From the NCBI GenBank assembly GCA_035506295.1, contig DATJPR010000159.1, positions 1-15,842 of the forward strand: a stretch of DNA of 15,842 nt, read 5' to 3'. Position numbers and translations under genes: made by a program. The DNA is from DATJPR01 sp035506295 (GTDB taxonomy: Bacteria > Bacteroidota > Ignavibacteria > UBA10030 > UBA6906). This document shows, in pieces, positions 8,460-14,566 of this stretch. The first letter of the stretch is position 1, and each line of letters begins with the position of its first letter. A model generated the notes under the pieces. It was not told the origin of the DNA and made no database searches. It was given only the letters and a program-made list of their open reading frames with translations.

Positions 8460-10274
8460 CTACCAGAACAGGATATTGACGCCGACCAGCACGCAGAACA
8501 CGATGGCGGCCCAGAAGTTCGGATGTTTGTACCATGGCGTCGGCCCCTCATCCGGGATCTTCGTCAGGCCATAGACCAGGTCCTTCAGCTCCTCACGTGT
8601 CTTGGGTTTTGTGAAGACACTCACCAAGACGGTTATTCCCATGCTCACCAGCAACGACCAGAATGCACTGTACATGTTCACGGCCATATCCTGCGCCAGC
8701 GGGGAGAGCGCGATATGCTGAACATGGTCGGGATTGAGATGCGCCGCATCGAATGAGCCGGGGAACACGTGAACATACACGAACTCCCCGACCGATGTCA
8801 GAATCCCGGCAAGAAACCCCCAGAAGCCGCCAGCCGCGGTTGCCCGTTTCCACAACATCCCGAGAATGACGACGCCGAACAGCGGGATGATGAAGAACAT
8901 CACAAGGACCTGGAGATACACCAGGATGTTGCTGAAGAATTTTGCGGCGTATGCCGTCATGATGGCGATGAACACGCCGACAATCGAACTCCAGCGTCCC
9001 ATGCTCACATAGTGCGCGTCCGTAGCGTTCTTCCGGATCAACGGTCGGTACACGTCGTAGGTCCACACCGTGGAAAACGCGCTGACATTGCCGGCCATGC
9101 CCGACATGAACCCCGCGATCATTGCCGTCACTCCCAGGCCCAGAAGCCCCGGGCCGAGGTAGCGAGCCATCATCAATGGCAGCACCTCGTTGAAACTGTG
9201 GCCTCCCGTTGCCTGCGCGACGCTTTCCGGTACGAGAGTGATGCCTTCCTTCTGCGTTAATACCGCGAGACCCAGGAGCCCGGGAATCGTGACGATGATG
9301 GGAACGAGCATCTTCAGCACTGCCCCGATGACGGTGCCATTTTGCGCCGTGCGAAGGCTCTTGGCGGCCATCACGCGCTGGACCTGGAGAAAGTCGGTGC
9401 ACCAGTAGCCGAACGAAACCGCTATCCCGAGTCCGAACACCATCCCCGTCCAGTGCATGCCCATGGGGTTGTCGGCTGCAGAACCGAGGTTCGACCACAA
9501 GCTGGTGAAATTCTGACCCGGGTGCTGTGCATTGATCGAAGCAAGCATCTTGCTCCACCCTCCAGCTTCAATCATTCCGAGGATGGGGACAAGGAGCGTG
9601 CCGAGCCAGATCAGGAAATACTGAAGGACCTCGTTGAAGACCGCTGAAAGAAGCCCACCAAGGGCGACGTACACGGCGACCGTCAACGAGGATACCCAGA
9701 TGCAAAGATCGAAATTCCAGCCGAGAAGAAGCTGCATCACTTTGGCCATCGCGAACATGTTCACTCCGCATACCAGGACGGTCATGAACGAAAACGAGAT
9801 CCCTGCCAGGGAACGGCTTGCTTCTCCATAACGAAGTTTCAGGTAGCCGGGGACCGAATGCGTTCTGCTGATATAGTAGAACGGCATCATCACCACGGCG
9901 AGAAAGAGAATGGCCGGGATCGCTCCGATGAGATAGGCGTGAGCACCCAGCATTCCGTACTGGTATGCCATCGCAGACCAGCCCATGGTCTCGAGTGAAC
10001 TGAGGTTGGCTGAAATGAAACTCAGCCCGGCGATCCACGCGGTGATTTTTCGCCCCGCCATGAAGAACTCTTCCCCGGTCTTCGTGTACTTCCTCAGGTA
10101 GAAACCAATACCCAGGACGGTGAGGAAATACAGAACAATGATTACGAGATCGAGCGAAGTGATCGACAATACCTGAGAGGCACGGCCGTCGGTCGGACTC
10201 CCGAAAGAGGGCGCCGTCCCCGCAAATGGAATCAGCGCTACAAGAACCATACGTCTCAAGCAGGTCTTCATCAT
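8460..10274 (-). CDS. Solute:sodium symporter, SSS/SGLT family
   Basis: 604-residue inner-membrane transporter coupling sugar (or other solute) uptake to sodium. The SSS fold is shown by a TM1 region LDLVIIVLYFLTVLGIGFYL followed by GEEFFMAGRKI, the unwound-helix motif LSFISANLSSLETMGWSA, the GYLKLRYGEASR loop and the late block GNVSAFSTVWTYDVYRP, which corresponds to the sodium-site helix of SGLTs (TMDIY in characterised members). The N-terminus is odd: about 25 residues resembling a cleavable signal (MMKTCLRRMVLVALIPFAGTAP) precede the normal first helix, and no in-frame Met lies closer to it. Two adjacent ATG codons (10274 and 10271) are possible starts; GGGG lies just upstream. The gene leads the tight symporter, small membrane protein, GH9 cassette, so a cello-, xylo- or monosaccharide substrate is inferred. 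The gap to the isomerase upstream is 239 bases. Confidence 0.92.
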   Translation of the reverse strand: MMKTCLRRMVLVALIPFAGTAPSFGSPTDGRASQVLSITSLDLVIIVLYFLTVLGIGFYLRKYTKTGEEFFMAGRKITAWIAGLSFISANLSSLETMGWSAMAYQYGMLGAHAYLIGAIPAILFLAVVMMPFYYISRTHSVPGYLKLRYGEASRSLAGISFSFMTVLVCGVNMFAMAKVMQLLLGWNFDLCIWVSSLTVAVYVALGGLLSAVFNEVLQYFLIWLGTLLVPILGMIEAGGWSKMLASINAQHPGQNFTSLWSNLGSAADNPMGMHWTGMVFGLGIAVSFGYWCTDFLQVQRVMAAKSLRTAQNGTVIGAVLKMLVPIIVTIPGLLGLAVLTQKEGITLVPESVAQATGGHSFNEVLPLMMARYLGPGLLGLGVTAMIAGFMSGMAGNVSAFSTVWTYDVYRPLIRKNATDAHYVSMGRWSSIVGVFIAIMTAYAAKFFSNILVYLQVLVMFFIIPLFGVVILGMLWKRATAAGGFWGFLAGILTSVGEFVYVHVFPGSFDAAHLNPDHVQHIALSPLAQDMAVNMYSAFWSLLVSMGITVLVSVFTKPKTREELKDLVYGLTKIPDEGPTPWYKHPNFWAAIVFCVLVGVNILFW

Positions 10275-10513
10275 GTCCCCAGGGGCCGTAGGTTGGACGT
10301 GGACTGGCTTCTAACGTGTGGATAGACACTCTTAGCACGACGGGGTTGCGGGCCGACAGAACGCCGCCACCCGATGAAAGAACGGAGGTACCGCTGTCGG
10401 GGATCCTGTCTGAGTGTGGGATCGAATTCTGCGGGGACCTTCGAAATCACGAGGACGTACCCTCAACACTTTTCGTGAGCGTAGAAAGCGGATGTGAACG
10501 GGTGCCGGATGCC
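10275..10513. other. Intergenic gap between isomerase and symporter
   Basis: 239 bases without a supportable gene. A 7-base inverted repeat CCGACAG/CTGTCGG (10353-10359 and 10394-10400) encloses 34 bases. No U-tract and no convincing minus-strand -35/-10 or Bacteroidota-type TAnnTTTG box was found. The gap is long enough to hold the promoter of the symporter cassette, but I cannot place it. Confidence 0.4.
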
Positions 10514-12268
10514 TTAATCCTTCTTTGCAGGAGGAAGATCCCGCCTCAGGACGTCCTCATAGATCTTGTAGCCGTAGGCAGATTTCAGTCTCTCTGCGGT
10601 TTCGATCTCGATTCTCTTCTTTTCATACTCCCGATAGTCCGTCGCGATCGTTTTCCTTGCATCGTCGAGGGTCAATTGCCTTTCCGGTCTTTTCTCGGCG
10701 CACTTGATGATCGCATACTGGTGGCCCTGTGCGGGATCTTCATACTCGAAAGGCCCGGCTACCTGGTTGAGGGTCAACGTGAAGGCGGCCTTGCCCAGGT
10801 AGGGTGGTTCCAGACTCATGTATGACCGGATTGTGTCGTCGTAGCGATCCTTGACGAATCCTTTCACGTAGTAGCTTCCCGTGAGCTTCTCCAACGGGGT
10901 CCCCTTTGTCACGTGCATCTCCCACAGACTGTCGATCGCCCTCTTGTCCGAAGAAATGACCGCGTAGATATTGACCTTGGCGAGCTGATAGTAGAGCGTG
11001 TCCTTGTTCGCAGCATAGAATTCGCGAATCCGTTCTTCCGTCAGGGGCGGCACCTTTCCGTCAATCTCCTTCTGGTTGTACAAACTCACGAGGCGATCCT
11101 TCAAATCAGGATCTGTCGTATTGGGATTGAATACTTTCTTGTCGAGCCCGAGCGCCACTGCCTTCTTGATCATCTTGTCCGTGCGCAGGGCTTCGAGGAT
11201 GAAGATCTTGAGATCGGCGATTTTCATCTTCGCCCGCTCCGGGACCATCAACACGTCATTCAACCATCGGAGATACTCCTTGAGGTCGACGTTCCCGCCC
11301 CGATACTTCAGGAGAACGGCGTTCCGGCCATCCGCAATCGCCTTGCCCAGGGTGTCCGCGTAGAAATAGGGGTAGAAGCCCGGAATGTCCGACCAGCGCC
11401 AAAGCGCTTCCAGTCCTTTTTCGTTCCATTGCAGACCGTTTTCGCTGACAAGCGCCTTTTTCGCGCGGCTGAACTCGTCAAAGCTTGGGTTCACAAACTG
11501 TTGTCGGAGAGTGTTGTAGATGTCATCTTTCACTTTGTCAAACGGCTCAACCGCGACCTTGGTGACTCTCACGATCTTGAAGATCTCCAGCTGTGCGGGA
11601 TACCTCACGATCCCGACATTCCCCGCACGAAGCTGGAACTTGAGGCTGTCGGCCGCGTTGCTCAAACTGACTTTCCAAGACACAATTTCAGTATCCATCA
11701 CCGCATTCGAAATGTCGAGCATCTGGCCGCACGCCCGCACGAGATCGTCGAACCCTTTGCCGCCGGCCCGCTGCGCATCCAGTTTCCTCGCGATCGCGTC
11801 GAGAGAAAGCTGCTTCCCGCCCCGGGGGGACGCGAGGGTATCCACGATGAATCTTCGGACCACCGTCTCGTGTTTCATCTGCTCGTATGCATCATGGATC
11901 GACCTGTCATTCACGTACTTCCGGAGGAATTCCCTTTCGAAATATCGGATGACCACTTCTTCGTTGACCATCCGCCTGTTGCGCTGCAGTAACTCGCTGT
12001 CGTTCTGCAAACCGAGCTCAAAAAAGTCTATGCGCTTCAGTTGATTGACCACCATGTCCTGGAGTGCTCGTTCGTAGGCGTATTCGAGCGGCTTGGACTT
12101 GTACATGCGATCATAGAAGCGATCATGCACATACGCTTGAAGGGCCTGGAAGGTAATGGCATGGCTGCCCGCGACCGTCGCGACGGTGTCCGATCCTCCC
12201 GAAAAGGCCTGCCCGAAACCCGCGAAGACGAAGATGAGCGCTAGGATGTACAACCGGTATTCCCGCAT
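10514..12268 (-). CDS. Periplasmic SurA/PpiC-like peptidyl-prolyl isomerase
   Basis: About 584 residues, exported by a signal peptide (MREYRLYILALIFVFAGFGQAFS). Following is a helical SurA-N-like region with a typical opening DTVATVAGSHAITFQALQAY, similar to the gate strand of SurA and PrsA proteins. Two parvulin-like segments can be traced. One, at about 163-236, is degenerate (GIVRYPAQLEIFKIVRV). The other, at about 469-529, is better kept (YLGKAAFTLTLNQVAGPFEY...HQYAIIKC). Members chaperone outer-membrane and secreted proteins in the periplasm and may catalyse prolyl isomerisation; whether this one is catalytic is unclear because the parvulin motifs are weak. ATG codons at 12286, 12274 and 12268 are all possible starts; 12268 gives the cleanest signal peptide and has AGAG about 7 bases upstream. 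It stands alone between two gaps of 239 and about 390 bases, amid genes for secreted enzymes and a TonB receptor, which fits a folding role. Confidence 0.82.
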   Translation of the reverse strand: MREYRLYILALIFVFAGFGQAFSGGSDTVATVAGSHAITFQALQAYVHDRFYDRMYKSKPLEYAYERALQDMVVNQLKRIDFFELGLQNDSELLQRNRRMVNEEVVIRYFEREFLRKYVNDRSIHDAYEQMKHETVVRRFIVDTLASPRGGKQLSLDAIARKLDAQRAGGKGFDDLVRACGQMLDISNAVMDTEIVSWKVSLSNAADSLKFQLRAGNVGIVRYPAQLEIFKIVRVTKVAVEPFDKVKDDIYNTLRQQFVNPSFDEFSRAKKALVSENGLQWNEKGLEALWRWSDIPGFYPYFYADTLGKAIADGRNAVLLKYRGGNVDLKEYLRWLNDVLMVPERAKMKIADLKIFILEALRTDKMIKKAVALGLDKKVFNPNTTDPDLKDRLVSLYNQKEIDGKVPPLTEERIREFYAANKDTLYYQLAKVNIYAVISSDKRAIDSLWEMHVTKGTPLEKLTGSYYVKGFVKDRYDDTIRSYMSLEPPYLGKAAFTLTLNQVAGPFEYEDPAQGHQYAIIKCAEKRPERQLTLDDARKTIATDYREYEKKRIEIETAERLKSAYGYKIYEDVLRRDLPPAKKD

Positions 12269-12380
12269 GATCATACTCTGCAACATTAGTTCAAGGATAT
12301 CGCAACGTTCCCAGGATCAGTCGTCAGTCTCAAAGCAGAACGAACCAACGAACACCGCGAGGTGGAATGGCTTGAAAACG

Positions 12381-12410
12381 AGAACCTGATAATCTCTTAC
12401 CAGGTTCTCG
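12381..12410 (-). terminator. Probable intrinsic terminator with GAGA tetraloop
   Basis: Perfect 9-base arms GAGAACCTG (12381-12389) and CAGGTTCTC (12402-12410). As minus-strand RNA the inner bases GTAA/TTAT also pair through one G-U, giving a 13-pair stem closed by a GAGA (GNRA) tetraloop and followed by GTTTTC. On the plus strand the inner pair becomes an A-C mismatch, so the structure favours the minus strand, the coding direction here. It would end transcripts from the TonB receptor and beta-helix genes. The U-run is short. Confidence 0.55.
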
Positions 12411-12503
12411 CGGGTACTTTGCAGCTGGTATGTACTCAAGGTACTACATTTCATTTCCCGATGCCACCGGCGGAAGCCGAGTGTCGTCGGAAGCGATGAT
12501 CGT

Positions 12504-12515
12504 GCCTGTACAGGC
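12504..12515. repeat. 12-base perfect palindrome
   Basis: GCCTGTACAGGC equals its own reverse complement. A dyad of this size could be an operator for a dimeric regulator or only part of local RNA structure. It lies about 236 bases before the isomerase start, far for a classical operator. Confidence 0.4.
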
Positions 12516-12544
12516 GGGCCGCACTTCGGGAAGAGTCCTCTTCA

Positions 12545-12599
12545 TGATGACCTTGCGAAGGAGGCCATGCGTTGGTCTTACCCTTCGCAAGGTTCATCA
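12545..12599. repeat. Long inverted repeat, REP-like hairpin
   Basis: Arms ACCTTGCGAAGG (12550-12561) and CCTTCGCAAGGT (12582-12593) match perfectly. Beyond a single bulged T (12594) they extend by TGATG (12545-12549) pairing with CATCA (12595-12599), for 17 pairs in all around a 20-base loop. No U-tract follows on either strand. Size and form resemble bacterial REP or palindromic intergenic elements. It could also be a 3' structural element of the beta-helix transcript. Copy number in the genome cannot be judged here. Confidence 0.6.
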
Positions 12600-12660
12600 G
12601 TGCAACTGAGGAGCACGTCCCGTCTGCAGAGCCTGCAGAGGCAACGCTCATGCCGCCAGG

Positions 12661-14463
12661 TTACTTCATGAGGACCATCTTCTTGGAGATCGACTGGTCT
12701 TCGAACCTGAGCGTATAGAAGTAGACACCGCTCGCCAGCCTGGCGCCGTCAAACTTGACGTCAAAGCTCTGAGCAGTCTTGTATCCGTTCATCAACGTCG
12801 CAACCTCTTCGCCAAGCGTGTTGTAGACCTTCAGGCTGACATTTCCCGCCTTCGGGATCGTGAAGCTGATCACGGTGCTGGGGTTGAAGGGGTTGGGATA
12901 ATTCTGTTTCAGCTCGAACGTGCCGGGCACGCCGGTCTGGTGCTGAGAAACCGCCTGCGGAGTGCTCATCGCCTGATCGATTGCCGCATGTTCTGCAGCC
13001 CTCTGAGCAAGCCATGTCGCCTTCTGCGTCGGGAACCAGTTCAGGTCGCCAAGCGGGAACCCGCCGATGCCGGCAGTCTTCAGGTCAGCATCCGTGTAGG
13101 ACAGATCCACGGGAATCGGCCAATCGGAATACACATAGTAGTCGGGCCCGATGTTGACCAGGCGCCAGTCTGGCAGTACGGCAGCACTTCCACCCGCTCC
13201 CGTATCGACTGTTGCAAGAGCGAAAGCTTTCAGATCGTGGAGCGCACCGCCTGCTGTGGTCTGGAACAGATTTTCCGGCTTGGTAAACGTCGGCATCTTG
13301 TTCAACCAGGTGTCCGTGGACATGTAATGGTAGGGCTGCCCGCTGAACCGGCCGAGATGCTTGAACATGCTGTCGGTTCTGACATTGGCAGTGATCATCT
13401 GCGACTGCCAGGTGGTCACGCCGTTGAGGTGCGCGGCATCCAACGTAGCGGTCATGTCATTCAGATAAGGATCCCAATAGGCGAGGTTGTGGCGAACGTA
13501 GAATTTCCTCGGTGTATTGTTCGCAACGTCCACGCTGTCGGGATAGCAGTTGGTCAGCCCCATCGGCAGCCAATCGAGATCCTGTTCGCCGGAGTCGATG
13601 GACTGCATTCTGGGATACTCCTGGATATTGCAGTTGATGAAGATGTTGTTCGTGAGGCTGTAATTGCTCTGGTTGCCAAGATCCATGAAGATGTAGCCTG
13701 CGCAATTGACAAACGTGTTGTGATTAACGATGATTCTGTTGAAGGGATAGGTCCGGAACTTGTACATACTGCCCTGGGCCATAATGTGGGTGCAGTTCTC
13801 AACCACGAGAGAATCCGCGGGATTGAAGCTATCGAGCACCCCGCCATTACGTCGGCAGGGTTGACCGTTCATGTTGACAAAATAGCAGTTCGTCAGGAAC
13901 AGGTCGATGTTCTGGTTGAAGAACGCAACAAAGATCCAGCGCGTCCGTTCCATGATACAGTTGTCGTAGGTGAGCCGGAGGTTCGAAGCGCCTGTTCCGG
14001 TATATGCCCAAGCCAGAGTACCATCATTTGCTGCAGGAACCAGATCGCAGTTCTTAATGGTCAGATTGCCATTCGTATTAACGCCGCCTGCATTCGACGA
14101 CGATCCTACGTTACCGCAGATCAGCGGAGGATACGAAAGGTCATCCTTGTTCTGGGTAAGGGGTCTGCTGTCCGATCCCACGATCACCGTAGTGCGATTT
14201 GCATAGCACTGGGGGTTATTCGCAAGCGGGTAGAATCCGCCTGCCTGGAGCTCGTAGACACGTCCGGCAGGAACACTGACCGTGTCGGCAAGCAACGCTA
14301 TGTACAGGGTATTCGGCTTGCTGCTATAGTCATCATACGTTTTGATGACCAGAGTGTCGCCTTTAACCTGCTTCACGACATCGTTAAGCGTCTGAGAAAA
14401 CCCTGCACACAGCGGCACCAGCACCAGCGCAGCCACTGTGAAAACCAGCAGTAGCTTCTTCAT
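12661..14463 (-). CDS. Secreted right-handed beta-helix-like protein with T9SS sorting domain
   Basis: 600 residues: signal peptide (1-23, ending AGFSQ), a long Asn-, Thr- and aromatic-rich domain (about 24-500), and a T9SS type A sorting domain (about 514-600: FELKQNYPNPFNPSTVISF to SGVYFYTLRF). The middle carries irregular repeats of the form strand-NC-strand, for example NLTIKNCDLV, LTYDNCIM, LFLTNCYFVN, LVVENCTHI, IIVNHNTFVNC and LTNNIFINC, spaced about 20-30 residues apart. This is what a parallel beta-helix of the pectate-lyase type looks like. I cannot assign a lyase or hydrolase family or identify catalytic residues; binding rather than cleavage is equally possible. GGAGG 5 bases before the ATG supports the start. 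It follows the TonB receptor by 103 bases and is probably co-transcribed with it. Cell-surface attachment or release through T9SS is inferred from the sorting domain. Confidence 0.88.
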   Translation of the reverse strand: MKKLLLVFTVAALVLVPLCAGFSQTLNDVVKQVKGDTLVIKTYDDYSSKPNTLYIALLADTVSVPAGRVYELQAGGFYPLANNPQCYANRTTVIVGSDSRPLTQNKDDLSYPPLICGNVGSSSNAGGVNTNGNLTIKNCDLVPAANDGTLAWAYTGTGASNLRLTYDNCIMERTRWIFVAFFNQNIDLFLTNCYFVNMNGQPCRRNGGVLDSFNPADSLVVENCTHIMAQGSMYKFRTYPFNRIIVNHNTFVNCAGYIFMDLGNQSNYSLTNNIFINCNIQEYPRMQSIDSGEQDLDWLPMGLTNCYPDSVDVANNTPRKFYVRHNLAYWDPYLNDMTATLDAAHLNGVTTWQSQMITANVRTDSMFKHLGRFSGQPYHYMSTDTWLNKMPTFTKPENLFQTTAGGALHDLKAFALATVDTGAGGSAAVLPDWRLVNIGPDYYVYSDWPIPVDLSYTDADLKTAGIGGFPLGDLNWFPTQKATWLAQRAAEHAAIDQAMSTPQAVSQHQTGVPGTFELKQNYPNPFNPSTVISFTIPKAGNVSLKVYNTLGEEVATLMNGYKTAQSFDVKFDGARLASGVYFYTLRFEDQSISKKMVLMK

Positions 14464-14468
14464 AGAAG

Positions 14469-14473
14469 CCTCC
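14469..14473 (-). promoter_or_regulatory. Ribosome binding site of the beta-helix gene
   Basis: GGAGG on the minus strand with a 5-base spacer to the ATG at 14463. It supports the chosen start, which also begins a standard MKK-type signal peptide. Confidence 0.7.
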
Positions 14474-14566
14474 GTGGATATGAAGTTGGTGGATAGTGAA
14501 TTGAAAACAGCAGAACATACATCGCGAGAGATTGTGTCCTCCTTTGTTGTTGAGAAAAGTGAATTG

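Larger units (their letters stand above)
12287..12660. other. Hairpin-rich intergenic region
   Basis: 374 bases between the beta-helix gene stop and the farthest upstream start of the isomerase. It holds a 13-pair terminator-like hairpin (12381-12410), a 12-base perfect palindrome GCCTGTACAGGC (12504-12515) and a large bulged hairpin (12545-12599). A tandem-like CTGCAGAG repeat lies near 12624-12640. A 66-codon open frame crosses the hairpins on the minus strand but has no ribosome site and no protein-like composition. No clear promoter box was found, although the isomerase promoter should lie here. Confidence 0.6.

Noticed and set aside
10316..10825. 169-codon plus-strand frame reaching from the gap into the isomerase gene
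   Set aside because: Most of it is antisense to the isomerase C-terminus, and no promoter or ribosome site precedes it.
10913..11992. 359-codon plus-strand frame across the isomerase
   Set aside because: Mirror of the isomerase coding sequence, without a ribosome site or recognisable motifs.
12451..12651. 66-codon minus-strand frame in the hairpin-rich gap
   Set aside because: No ribosome site, Ser/Ala/Arg/His-rich composition and three inverted repeats crossing it. It looks non-coding, although it starts only 9 bases after the beta-helix stop.
12940..14454. 504-codon open frame on the plus strand
   Set aside because: Antisense to the beta-helix protein, whose signal peptide and T9SS sorting domain are unmistakable. 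The antisense product shows no recognisable domain.
14495..14566. Direct repeat AGTGAATTG at 14495-14503 and 14558-14566
   Set aside because: Nine AT-rich bases in a 100-base gap can recur by chance. There is no dyad or spacing typical of an operator or att site.
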